A stretch of DNA of 64,000 nucleotides from contig NZ_CP071869.1 of assembly GCF_017569185.1 (NCBI RefSeq), positions 1,478,001-1,542,000 of the forward strand. Reading direction: 5' to 3'. Below the pieces are notes generated by a model that was not told the DNA's origin, made no database searches, and saw nothing but the letters and a program-made list of their open reading frames with translations. This DNA comes from Polaribacter cellanae (lineage in GTDB: Bacteria > Bacteroidota > Bacteroidia > Flavobacteriales > Flavobacteriaceae). Position numbers and translations under genes: made by a program. Positions 9,678-18,557 of this stretch are shown here, in pieces (position 1 is the first letter of the stretch; every line of letters begins with the position of its first letter).

Positions 9678-10157
9678 TTAAAATCTAAAGTGAGAGAATG
9701 CTTTGTTAGCTTCTGCCATTTTGTGAGTATCTGTACGTTTCTTAACAGCAGCCCCTTCTTCTTTAGCCGCAGCTAAAATTTCGGCAGCTAAACGCTGTGC
9801 CATTGTTTTTTCGTTTCTCTTACGAGTATACAAAATCATCCATTTAATAGCCATTGATACTTTACGATCTGGTCTAATTTGCATTGGAATTTGGAATGTT
9901 GCTCCACCTACTCTACGAGATCTTACTTCTACGTGAGGCATTACATTAGACAAACCATCTTTCCAAATTTCTAAAGCCGATTTTTCTTCGTCTTCTCCTT
10001 TTCTTTCTTCTACGATGTCTAACGCATCGTAAAACACTTTGAACGCTACTGACTTCTTACCACTCCACATTAAGTTATTAACGAAACGAGTTACCAACTG
10101 GTCGTTAAACTTTGGGTCTGGTAATAAGACTCTTTTTTTTGCTGCTCTTTTTCTCAT
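9678..10157 (-). CDS. rpsG: 30S ribosomal protein S7
   Basis: S7 (159 residues) starts assembly of the head of the 30S subunit and lies near the exit-site tRNA. The start MRKRAAKKR and the motif [16 protein letters not shown] are typical of S7, as is the C-terminal [15 protein letters not shown]. It lies 26 bases after rpsL and 5 bases before fusA in the conserved str order. Confidence 0.98.
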   Translation of the reverse strand: MRKRAAKKRVLLPDPKFNDQLVTRFVNNLMWSGKKSVAFKVFYDALDIVEERKGEDEEKSALEIWKDGLSNVMPHVEVRSRRVGGATFQIPMQIRPDRKVSMAIKWMILYTRKRNEKTMAQRLAAEILAAAKEEGAAVKKRTDTHKMAEANKAFSHFRF

Positions 10158-10183
10158 GTCTTTACATTAAAAAAGTTACTAAT

Positions 10184-10558
10184 TTACTTTTTTGGGCGTT
10201 TTGCTCCATACTTAGATCTACGTTGGATTCTACCCTCAACTCCTGCAGTATCTAATGCACCACGTACTACGTGATATTTAACTCCTGGCAAATCTTTTAC
10301 CCTTCCACCTCTAACTAATACTATCGAGTGCTCTTGTAAGTTATGTCCTTCACCTGGAATGTACGCGTTTATCTCATTACCATTTGTTAATCTAACTCTG
10401 GCAACTTTTCTCATTGCAGAATTAGGTTTCTTTGGTGTAGTAGTATAAACTCTAGTACAAACTCCACGTCTTTGAGGACAAGACGACAAAGCAGCCGATT
10501 TACTCTTCTTAGTTATTTTGGTTCTTCCTTTACGAACTAATTGTTGAATAGTTGGCAT
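10184..10558 (-). CDS. rpsL: 30S ribosomal protein S12
   Basis: S12 (124 residues) sits at the decoding centre and controls accuracy of codon reading. [29 protein letters not shown] and [12 protein letters not shown] are conserved. The lysines in PKKPNSA and RVKDLPG, which are changed in streptomycin-resistant mutants of other bacteria, are the wild-type residues. It is the first gene of the str operon, with a strong promoter at 10616-10645. Confidence 0.98.
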   Translation of the reverse strand: MPTIQQLVRKGRTKITKKSKSAALSSCPQRRGVCTRVYTTTPKKPNSAMRKVARVRLTNGNEINAYIPGEGHNLQEHSIVLVRGGRVKDLPGVKYHVVRGALDTAGVEGRIQRRSKYGAKRPKK

Positions 10559-10615
10559 ACTAAATAATTACTGTTTTACGTTTTTATTAAACATTGTCTC
10601 TTTTTTAAGAGTCCG

Positions 10616-10645
10616 CAAATGTACAATTAATTTCTAATTATTCAA
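10616..10645 (-). promoter_or_regulatory. Promoter of the str operon
   Basis: On the minus strand TTG (10643-10645) and TACATTTG (10616-10623) are separated by 19 bases, matching the Bacteroidota housekeeping promoter. The predicted leader to the rpsL ATG is about 50 bases. Confidence 0.7.
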
Positions 10646-10705
10646 TTATCAGTAAGTTATTTTTTCAAAAAGACCATTTATTTATGTTCTTTTCTGGTTT
10701 TAACT

Positions 10706-10713
10706 TACATTTG
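10706..10713 (+). promoter_or_regulatory. -7 element of the Omp85-family gene
   Basis: TACATTTG is a perfect TAnnTTTG match 21 bases before the TTG start codon at 10735. No clear -33 TTTG was found at the usual distance, so this is a partial promoter call. Confidence 0.45.
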
Positions 10714-10734
10714 AACAACTATTAATCGCAAATT

Positions 10735-12399
10735 TTGAAGCAAAAAACTACGCTACTTATTTTTCTTTTCTTCCTAACAAGTATTTTAAATTCTCTTTTT
10801 GCACAGAATTATACATTGGAATTATCCTCAAAAAACAAGTCAGCCATTTCTATTTTAAATAAAATTAAGTATCAAAAAAAACACAAAGACAGTTTAAGTA
10901 TATATAATGAGTTAAATAACATTTCTTCTTATTTAAAAAAAATAGGCTATTTTTCTCATATTATAAATAATGTTTCAAGAGATAAAAACAACTTTACTGC
11001 ATTCTTTGTTTTGAATAAAAAAATAGAAGAAGCTATTTTGGTTTTTCGAAAACCACCAAACATCTTACTAAAGGAATTTAATATTGAAAGAAACAAAATT
11101 ACAATCCCCATTGGAAAACTTCAAGAAACACTATCTAAATTTTCTGACAAATTAGAAAAAACAGGAAAATTGTTTTCCAAAGTAAAATTAAAAAATATAA
11201 GAATCGAAAACAAAAATCTTTATGGAACCTTAATTATTGAAGAGTCTCAAAAAAGAATAATTAACAAAGTGATTGTAAAAGGGTATGAAAATTTTCCTAA
11301 ATCGTTTGTTAAAAACTATTTCGACATCAATCGAACCACTATTTTCAATAAAAATAAATTAATAAAAATTGAAGAACTTTCCAAAAATTTAAAATTTGCA
11401 GAAGAAATTAAACCTCCAGAGGTTCTATTTTTAAAAGATTCGACTCTCTTATACATATATCTTAAAAAGAAGAACGCTAGCAGTTTTGACGGACTCGTTA
11501 ATTTTGCTTCCAAAGAAAATGGCAAACTACTTTTTAATGGTCATATCGATTTGAAGCTTGGAAATCTTTTAAACACTGGCGAGAATTTAAACTTGTTTTG
11601 GAACAGTATTGGAGAAGAAAAACAGGAATTTAAACTCTCACTTAATTTACCTTATATATTTGGCACTAAAATTTCTCCAGAAACTTCTTTTTCCATTTAC
11701 AAGCAAGACTCAACTTTTATAAACACGAAATTTAACACCAATATAAACTATAATATCAACAACAAATCGACATTGGGAATTACTTTTAGCATGGAGGATT
11801 CCGAGAAGCTAATTAACATCTCAAATAATAATATTACTACATTCAGTAATTTCTTTCTTGGAACAAAATATTTTTTTAACATTCCTAAAAATGATTTTTT
11901 TAGAAATAACAAATTTTCTTTTGAAGTAAATCCATCAATAGGAAAAAGAACAAGTTCCATTAACGACTCCAATCAATTAAAAATTCTATTAAATACTTCT
12001 TATCTTTTAGACATTAACAACAGAAACTCTATTTTTATTAGAAATAATTCAGGATATTTAAACTCTACAAATTTTATCGAAAATGAATTGTTTAGACTTG
12101 GAGGAGCAAGTTCCATAAGAGGTTTTAACGAACAAAGTATTTTTGCAAAAAACTACACCTTCTTTAATATTGAATATAGATATTTAACTTCAGAAAAATC
12201 CTACTTATACACAATTACAGATTTTGGAAAAACCAACACAACCCTCCAAAATAAAGATTTATTAAGTTTTGGCCTTGGATATTTATTTACTTCTAAAAAT
12301 TCTCAGATTAACTTGAGCTTAGCTTCTAAATTAACCCCTCTTTCAACTATTAACCTAGAAAAGACTCAGTTATCTTTAAATTGGATTAATTATTTTTAA
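10735..12399 (+). CDS. Omp85/BamA-TamA-like outer-membrane protein
   Basis: A 554-residue outer-membrane protein of the Omp85 superfamily. A signal peptide (residues 1-23, ending LFAQ) is followed by POTRA-like sequence (about 30-220) and a C-terminal beta-barrel. The barrel contains LGGASSIRGFNEQS, equivalent to the VRGF/Y motif that locks the Omp85 barrel, and ends in an aromatic residue (NWINYF). It is shorter than BamA (about 800-880) and lacks the usual five POTRA domains, so it is not the main BamA. The start codon is TTG, in frame with the signal peptide; no ATG is available. It is transcribed divergently from rpsL and precedes the SusC/SusD genes. Its substrate is unknown. Confidence 0.8.
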   Translation: MKQKTTLLIFLFFLTSILNSLFAQNYTLELSSKNKSAISILNKIKYQKKHKDSLSIYNELNNISSYLKKIGYFSHIINNVSRDKNNFTAFFVLNKKIEEAILVFRKPPNILLKEFNIERNKITIPIGKLQETLSKFSDKLEKTGKLFSKVKLKNIRIENKNLYGTLIIEESQKRIINKVIVKGYENFPKSFVKNYFDINRTTIFNKNKLIKIEELSKNLKFAEEIKPPEVLFLKDSTLLYIYLKKKNASSFDGLVNFASKENGKLLFNGHIDLKLGNLLNTGENLNLFWNSIGEEKQEFKLSLNLPYIFGTKISPETSFSIYKQDSTFINTKFNTNINYNINNKSTLGITFSMEDSEKLINISNNNITTFSNFFLGTKYFFNIPKNDFFRNNKFSFEVNPSIGKRTSSINDSNQLKILLNTSYLLDINNRNSIFIRNNSGYLNSTNFIENELFRLGGASSIRGFNEQSIFAKNYTFFNIEYRYLTSEKSYLYTITDFGKTNTTLQNKDLLSFGLGYLFTSKNSQINLSLASKLTPLSTINLEKTQLSLNWINYF

Positions 12400-12471
12400 T
12401 TAAATTATTAATTAAAAACGAAATTACCTGATATTACTTCAAGTTGAATTAACAAAAATTAACATTTCTTA

Positions 12472-12502
12472 TTGTTTATTTAACAAATTAATTAGATATT
12501 TG
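12472..12502 (+). promoter_or_regulatory. Promoter of the first susCD operon
   Basis: TTG (12472-12474) and GATATTTG (12495-12502) are 20 bases apart. The second SusC gene has the same arrangement (TTG, 20 bases, GACTTTTG), followed in both by a short leader containing TAATTAATTCAAATA. The duplicated arrangement makes the call more convincing than either site alone. Confidence 0.65.
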
Positions 12503-12529
12503 AGGTAATTAATTCAAATATTATAAATA

Positions 12530-15500
12530 ATGAAAACAAAGTTTAAAGGAATTCTAACGCTATTTTTAGCGTTTGTAGTGCAAATAAGTTTTGCACAAGA
12601 AAGAACTATTTCTGGAACAGTATCAGACGCTTCAGGCGTGTTACCAGGAGTAAGTATTTTAATCAAAGGTACTAACAAGGGTATTAGTAGTGATTTTGAT
12701 GGAAAATTCAAAATCAAAGCAAAAACTGGTGATATACTTGTTTTTAGCTACGTGGGTTTTAAATCTATTGAAAAAAAAGTAGGATTATCTAACACCTTAA
12801 ATATCACAATGACAGAAGATTCGAGTGTGTTAGATGAAATTGTTGTTACAGCATTAGGTGGTAAAAAAGCTAAAAGATCTCTTGGTTATGGAACTCAAAA
12901 AGTTAGTGGCGAACAAATTACTGAAGCAAGAGCCGAAAACGCCCTTTCATCTCTTTCGGGAAAAGTTGCTGGTGTAACAATTAATACAAACAGTGGTAAC
13001 CTTGGAGGATCTGCAAGAATCGTTTTAAGAGGTGTTGGTTCTATAACACAAAGTAACACTCCGTTAATTGTAGTTGACGGGATACCTTTAGACAACAGTA
13101 ATTTTAACACTAGAAGCACCCAACAAGGTGGAGGTGGTAGAGATTTTGGAGATGCTGGTTTTGATGTAAATCCAGATGATATTGAGAGTATGAATGTATT
13201 AAAGGGTGGTGCTGCAGCAGCTCTTTATGGTTCGAGAGCTGTAAATGGTGTAATTCTTATTACAACAAAATCTGGTAAAGAAGGTAAGTCTTCTATAACA
13301 ATAAATTCAGGTTTTTCTTTTAGTGATGTTGCTGTTTCTCCAAAAATTCAAAGATTATATGGTGGTGGATCTGGAGACCCAGCAACAATAGGGCAAAGCA
13401 CTTTTGCCACTCAAAACATCAATGGAACAACTTATAAATTAGTTGATTACGCAACCGATGAATCTTGGGGACCTCGTTTTGATCCTAATCAAAAAGTGTT
13501 ACATTGGGACTCATTTGACCCTGAGTTTGCATCCGACTATCTAAAACCTAGAGCATGGGTGGCTCCTAAAACAAGTCTTGATGATTTTTACGAAACTGGA
13601 ATTTCGCTTAACAACAGCGTTATTTTTACAAAAGGAAGTGAAAAATCTACTATGAGATTATCTGTAAGTAATACCAAGACGACAGGTATTGTTCCAAATT
13701 CTGAAATTAATAAAACTACAGTTGGTTTCAAGGGCTCGTCAAAGATTTCTGATAATTTAGACATCAATGCTTCTGTTAACTTTTCTTTAACCAAAGGAAC
13801 TAATAGACCAGAAATAGGTTATGCAGGTGGGTCTGTTATCCAAAAATTCTATCAATTTGGTCAAACACAATTAGATTATAATAGATTAAAAAACTATCAA
13901 TTAATTGATGGAACACAGAGAACATGGAATCGTGTGGCATGGGACAATCCTTCAATACGATATTCTGACAACCCATATTGGATTGTGAATAAATACCTTT
14001 CTGACGATACAAGAACACGTTGGTATGGAACAATAGGTGGTAAATATAAGTTTAGTAATGAGTTTTATGCTACTGGTAAAATCTATGCTGATACTTATAG
14101 TTTTTTAGTAAATCAAACAGTTGCTAAAGGATCGTCAGATCAATCTTCTGCTCAGAAAGATAATAGAACTTTTATAGAGTTAAATTATGAAGCATTAATC
14201 CATTTTGACAAAAACTTTTTCAATGAAAAATTAACACTTTCTTCTTTTTTTGGAGGAAATACTAGAACCGCTAATAGAACTCGATTAAGTGCTACAACAA
14301 ATGGCGGTTTAGTTGTTGATGACATTTACAATTTATCAAACTCTGTAGACCCTGCAACAACTACAAATTTCAATTCTGAAATAAGATTGAATAGTCTTTT
14401 AGGTTCAGTTTCTTTGGGTTATGATAATTTTATTTTCTTGAACTTAACAGGTAGAAACGATTGGACTTCTACATTACCAACAAATAATAATTCTTATTTC
14501 TACCCTTCCGTAAATGCCAGTCTTGTGTTTTCAGAACTTATTGAGAGTGATTGGTTAAATTATGGTAAGTTTAGAGGAGGCTGGGCAAAAGTTGGAAATG
14601 ATACAGACCCATATAGATTAATTAATACATTTGATGTGAGACAGCCTTTCCAAAATAGTAGTCGTTTCTCTCAACCAGGATCTAAACTAAACCCAAACCT
14701 AAAACCTGAAAATAAAGACACTTGGGAAGTTGGTTTGGAGATGGGATTCTTTAGGAATCGTTTAACATTTGATTTGACTTATTATAACGAGGTTACTTCT
14801 GACTTAATAACACCTGTTCAAATTGATCCAAGTACTGGTTTTACTTCTAAATTTACAAATGGTGGTAAGTTAAAAAACACTGGTATTGAAGCTTTAGTAA
14901 ATATAACTCCAGTTAAAACAGAAGACTTTAAATGGGATGTAACTTGGAATTTTTCAAAAAACAATAATAAATTAATTGAGTTAACAGAGGGTGTATCTGC
15001 ATTAGTCTTAGGTAGCTTTCCTTTCCAAGGAGTCACTTTAAATGCTGTAGTAGGAAAACCTTATGGGATTATTAGAGGTACAAACTTTGTTTTTGACGAC
15101 AATGGCAACAAAGTATTAGAAAAAGGTAGATACTTAAGAACAAAAAACCAAGAAGATTTAGGTTCTATTTTACCTGATTATAATATGGGGTTGAGAAATA
15201 ACTTTAATTACAAAGGATTTAATTTATCTTTCTTAATAGATCATCAAAAAGGTGGTGTATATAGATCACTTACTAACGTTTGGGGTAACTACTCTGGTAT
15301 CTTAGAACAAACTGCAATAAACAACATTCGTGAGGATGGGGTTATACAACCTGGAGTTAATGGGACAGTGACATATGATCCAAATGACAACAGTAAATAT
15401 ACTGTCTCCAACACATCACCTAACACAACTGTAATATCAGCTCAACAACAAGGACAGGATTATTTCATTAGATCGGCTGCCGCTAGTGTTTTTAAAGCAG

Positions 15501-15739
15501 ATTACTTTAAATTACGAGAAATTACTTTTGGGTATACTGTTCCTAAGAAATGGCTTGGAAATAACATTACTGGTCTTAGAATATCTACATTTGCAAGAAA
15601 TGTATTTACTTGGGGCTTAGATAATGAAAATTTTGACCCAGAAGTAGCTACATCAGGTAGTGGAAATATCCAAGGTTCTGAAGGAGGATCTTTGCCTAGT
15701 ACGAAGACATTTGGAGTGAATGTTCAATTAAAATTTTAA
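12530..15739 (+). CDS. SusC/RagA family TonB-dependent outer-membrane transporter (copy 1)
   Basis: A 1069-residue outer-membrane importer that, with its SusD partner, takes up oligomers using TonB energy. The signal peptide (residues 1-22) is followed by a CarboxypepD_reg-like domain (about 24-105), a TonB-box-like DEIVVTALG, a plug (about 118-250, with IVVDGIPLDN and ALYGSRAVNGVILITTKSG) and a 22-strand-type barrel to the end (VNVQLKF). The SusD gene follows 7 bases later. No glycoside hydrolase or sensor is adjacent, so this is not a full polysaccharide utilisation locus and the substrate cannot be named. Confidence 0.95.
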   Translation: MKTKFKGILTLFLAFVVQISFAQERTISGTVSDASGVLPGVSILIKGTNKGISSDFDGKFKIKAKTGDILVFSYVGFKSIEKKVGLSNTLNITMTEDSSVLDEIVVTALGGKKAKRSLGYGTQKVSGEQITEARAENALSSLSGKVAGVTINTNSGNLGGSARIVLRGVGSITQSNTPLIVVDGIPLDNSNFNTRSTQQGGGGRDFGDAGFDVNPDDIESMNVLKGGAAAALYGSRAVNGVILITTKSGKEGKSSITINSGFSFSDVAVSPKIQRLYGGGSGDPATIGQSTFATQNINGTTYKLVDYATDESWGPRFDPNQKVLHWDSFDPEFASDYLKPRAWVAPKTSLDDFYETGISLNNSVIFTKGSEKSTMRLSVSNTKTTGIVPNSEINKTTVGFKGSSKISDNLDINASVNFSLTKGTNRPEIGYAGGSVIQKFYQFGQTQLDYNRLKNYQLIDGTQRTWNRVAWDNPSIRYSDNPYWIVNKYLSDDTRTRWYGTIGGKYKFSNEFYATGKIYADTYSFLVNQTVAKGSSDQSSAQKDNRTFIELNYEALIHFDKNFFNEKLTLSSFFGGNTRTANRTRLSATTNGGLVVDDIYNLSNSVDPATTTNFNSEIRLNSLLGSVSLGYDNFIFLNLTGRNDWTSTLPTNNNSYFYPSVNASLVFSELIESDWLNYGKFRGGWAKVGNDTDPYRLINTFDVRQPFQNSSRFSQPGSKLNPNLKPENKDTWEVGLEMGFFRNRLTFDLTYYNEVTSDLITPVQIDPSTGFTSKFTNGGKLKNTGIEALVNITPVKTEDFKWDVTWNFSKNNNKLIELTEGVSALVLGSFPFQGVTLNAVVGKPYGIIRGTNFVFDDNGNKVLEKGRYLRTKNQEDLGSILPDYNMGLRNNFNYKGFNLSFLIDHQKGGVYRSLTNVWGNYSGILEQTAINNIREDGVIQPGVNGTVTYDPNDNSKYTVSNTSPNTTVISAQQQGQDYFIRSAAASVFKADYFKLREITFGYTVPKKWLGNNITGLRISTFARNVFTWGLDNENFDPEVATSGSGNIQGSEGGSLPSTKTFGVNVQLKF

Positions 15740-15746
15740 TAAAACC

Positions 15747-17303
15747 ATGAAAAAAAATATAATATTATTATTATCAACCGTTTTTATTCTTTTGTTTTCT
15801 GCGTGTGATGTGGATGCAGATATTAATAAAAACCCAAATGGACCCGAAATAGCACCAACTGGTGGAATTTTTAACAGTGCTGTTAAAGAATATTTAGATC
15901 GATCGAGAAGTGGTTTTACTTCTGGTCGTTTAACCCTACCTTGGATGCAATACTGGGGTCAAACTGCCTATGCAGACGAAGATAGATATCTTTACAGAGA
16001 ATCAACAGCACAGAGCTATTATACAACATCATATACCGTTGCTCAAGATTTAAAATCAATAATAGATATTAATATAAATTCGCCAGTTAAGAATGAAAAT
16101 GAAATAGCAATTTCTCGTATTATGCTTTGTTACATTTTCCATCAACTAACCGATACTTTTGGAGATATTCCTTATTATTCTTTCGGAAGTGATGATGCTG
16201 ATTTTCAAGCTCTTGACACTGAGAAGTTTATAGCACCAATTTTTGCTTCTCAGCAAAAAATTTATGCTGATTTGCTAAAGGAACTTAAAGAAGCTGCAGC
16301 ACAAATTAACATTAATAAAAGTGCTTTTGCAGGAGGAGGAGACAAGATTTATAATGGAAATGGTGCAAACTGGAAAAAATTTGCAAACTCTCTTACACTA
16401 AGAATAGCAAATAGATTAAGAGGAGTAGATAATGCTACTGCTATTTCCGCTATCAATAGCGCAATATCTTCAGGTGTTTTTACTTCAAATAGCGACAATG
16501 CAAAATTACAATATGAGTCTACAGATGCTAATGCATCTCCATTTTGGAGAGCATTTCTAACTAGAACTGATTTTGCTGTTACCCAACCTTTTGTTGAATT
16601 ACTTAAAGGAGATAAAGGAAACTTCGGTTTAGATCCTAGGCTATTTAAAATGGTTGCTCCCAAAAGTGCATCCATAAAATCCATAAAAGAAAAAACATAT
16701 ACCAAATCTACTAATCCAGCAGACTATGTTGGAATTCCTTATGCATTTCCATTAGCTAATAAATTAAAATTTACAGATTACTCTTTTGGAAGTAGTAATA
16801 TTATTAAACCAGATTACGAAGAGGTTTTAATGGAGTATGCTGAAGTTGCATTTATTATTTCTGAACATAAAAACTGGGATGATACTGAGTACAAAAATGG
16901 AGTTAGAGCATCAATGGAAAGATGGGGTGTTCCTGCATCAGAAATTACGTCTTTTTTGGCTTCTTTACCTACAGCAAACGAAGAGAATGTACTTAACCAA
17001 AAGTACATAGCTTCTTATATGCAACCTCATAACGCTTGGGCTGAATATAGAAGAACTGGTTTCCCTAGTACTTTAATAAAAGTTAATGAAACAGTTACCT
17101 TAGATGCAAATCAAGCAACATCAGCTGGAGTTACTACATATGTTTTTGAACCTAGAGTAGCTGGACTTACAGATTTGCCATTTAGATTAAGTTACCCTCA
17201 AATCTTACAATCTTTAAATAAGGATAATAGAAATGATGCTGTAGTTAAACTAGGAGCAGAAGGAGATACTCAAAAAAGTAAATTATATTGGGACGTAAAC
17301 TAA
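15747..17303 (+). CDS. SusD/RagB-like surface lipoprotein (copy 1)
   Basis: A 518-residue lipoprotein that acts as the lid and binding partner of the preceding SusC. The signal sequence ends in a lipobox (LLFSAC, Cys about residue 20). The body resembles the SusD-like_2 group, with WMQYWGQTAYADEDRY near the N-terminus and helical TPR-like stretches including LMEYAEVAFIISEHKNW. It starts 7 bases after susC, so the two are co-translated. A terminator follows at 17336-17364 and an IS982 element lies just behind it. The ligand is not known. Confidence 0.92.
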   Translation: MKKNIILLLSTVFILLFSACDVDADINKNPNGPEIAPTGGIFNSAVKEYLDRSRSGFTSGRLTLPWMQYWGQTAYADEDRYLYRESTAQSYYTTSYTVAQDLKSIIDININSPVKNENEIAISRIMLCYIFHQLTDTFGDIPYYSFGSDDADFQALDTEKFIAPIFASQQKIYADLLKELKEAAAQININKSAFAGGGDKIYNGNGANWKKFANSLTLRIANRLRGVDNATAISAINSAISSGVFTSNSDNAKLQYESTDANASPFWRAFLTRTDFAVTQPFVELLKGDKGNFGLDPRLFKMVAPKSASIKSIKEKTYTKSTNPADYVGIPYAFPLANKLKFTDYSFGSSNIIKPDYEEVLMEYAEVAFIISEHKNWDDTEYKNGVRASMERWGVPASEITSFLASLPTANEENVLNQKYIASYMQPHNAWAEYRRTGFPSTLIKVNETVTLDANQATSAGVTTYVFEPRVAGLTDLPFRLSYPQILQSLNKDNRNDAVVKLGAEGDTQKSKLYWDVN

Positions 17304-17335
17304 ATCTATCATAGATACTTTTAAAATAGTAAATG

Positions 17336-17364
17336 AGGCTGTCTGAAAAGGCAGTCTTTTTTTT
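17336..17364 (+). terminator. Terminator after the first susCD operon
   Basis: AGGCTGTC (17336-17343) can pair with GGCAGTCT (17350-17357) with two G-T wobbles, followed by a T-run. On its own strand the hairpin is almost identical to the rpsJ terminator, and in both places the sequence continues through a GATATTT-rich spacer into an IS982-end motif. Confidence 0.75.
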
Positions 17365-17379
17365 CTGATATTTCTTATT

Positions 17380-18407
17380 TTTAACGTGAGTTCGATTTAA
17401 GCAACGCTCAAATTAGGTAAAAATCTTTGAATTTTAATACTTGGTTTAGTATCAAGAAAAGAATAAGCAGTTAAACCAGCGATTAAATTTCCAATAAAAT
17501 TATCAAAGGATCGATGCCTAGAATGTTCTATTTGACAAGTGTTTTTTAACACATCATTTACCGATTCAATAATAGCTCTTTTTCTAAGATAGACTGTATC
17601 CATAAAATCGAGAGCTTTCTTTTTCATATTCTTCCTCAATTTGGTGACCAGATGAATGCCGTCAACAAATAATCTGTCAAATAAATCTTTTCCCAAATAG
17701 CCTTTATCGCCATATATTTTCCCAAATATTTTATCATGAAAGTTTTTGTTTTTCAAAGGGTATCTGTCATCTACATTGGCTTTAGTAATCAAAAAATCAA
17801 CTATTTGACCTTTGTCATTACAAACTAAATGTAGCTTAAAACCATAAAACCAGCCCAATGTTCCGTAGCTTTTTTCGGCTATGCCTTTAAATACTTGATG
17901 TTGTTTTTCTCTTTTGTAGTGACACACTTTAATAGCGGTAGAATCAATAAAAGATATGCCCGAGCATTTACCTAATCCGCGAAGTTTTAGATACACAGCT
18001 AAGGGTCTAATTACTTGTTTTTGTAATTCTACAAAGCGATTATAGGAAACGGTTTCAGGAAAAAAATCTTCCATGTGTTTACACACGTAAAAAAGATAAA
18101 AGTGTTTTAAATTACGGTAGGATTTTAAGTGAAAAATAACCATAATGGTCATCACTTCACTTTTACTCATTTTTGACTTTCGGTGGCGTTTTTTTGGTAG
18201 TGAAGTGTCTGAAATACTGTTTTGAGTTAATAACAGCATCAAATTCTTTCATAAAATCGTCTAGATTACAAAAAATTTCAATAATTTTAGTGTCAGAAAT
18301 CATAAGCAGAATAATTTTAGTTAATTGATTTTCAATACCTTAATTTACTAAAATTTCTGCTTTTTTCACTATAAAAGTTTAACTTTTTATATCGAACTCA
18401 CGTTAAA
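17380..18407 (-). mobile_element. IS982-family insertion sequence
   Basis: The element is about 1028 bp, bounded by a perfect 17-bp terminal inverted repeat, TTTAACGTGAGTTCGAT at 17380-17396 and its complement at 18391-18407. It contains one transposase gene on the minus strand. No clear target duplication was found. It lies between the two SusC/SusD pairs, 16 bases past the end of the susD terminator T-run, so it interrupts no gene. The transposase is frameshifted, so this copy is probably unable to move by itself. Confidence 0.85.
17397..18303 (-). pseudogene. IS982-family transposase, frameshifted near its N-terminus
   Basis: The main reading frame (from about 18242 to the stop at 17397, 281 residues from a TTG) holds the DDE-type catalytic domain with FIDSTAIKVCHYKR, IYGDKGYLG and YLRKRAIIESVNDVLKN, typical of IS982 transposases. 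Its start is poor. A better start, ATG at 18303, opens a frame reading MISDTKIIEIFCNLDDFMKE, which looks like the usual N-terminus but is in another phase. From that ATG to the stop is 907 bases, i.e. 302 codons plus one extra base, so a single inserted base (near the A-run at about 18223-18226) would explain the break. Intact length would be about 301 residues. A programmed +1 shift is possible but not typical of this family. Confidence 0.8.
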
Positions 18408-18499
18408 TAGGTAACCCTAAAAAATAAATCTTCTGTAAGGTAAGGTTATTTTTTCTGTCTTAACAATTGAATTAACTTCAAACATTTTATGTTAAAAAA

Positions 18500-18530
18500 T
18501 TGGTTTATTAACTTTTATTTAAGACTTTTG
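18500..18530 (+). promoter_or_regulatory. Promoter of the second susCD operon
   Basis: TTG (18500-18502) and GACTTTTG (18523-18530) are 20 bases apart, as at the first susCD operon. The -7 element lies inside a possible longer reading frame that begins at 18489, which argues that the real start is the ATG at 18558. Confidence 0.65.
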
Positions 18531-18557
18531 AGATTAATTAATTCAAATAATTATACA

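Noticed and set aside
18489-18557. Longer start for the second SusC (23 extra residues)
   Set aside because: The predicted promoter lies inside it and the added residues precede a complete signal peptide.
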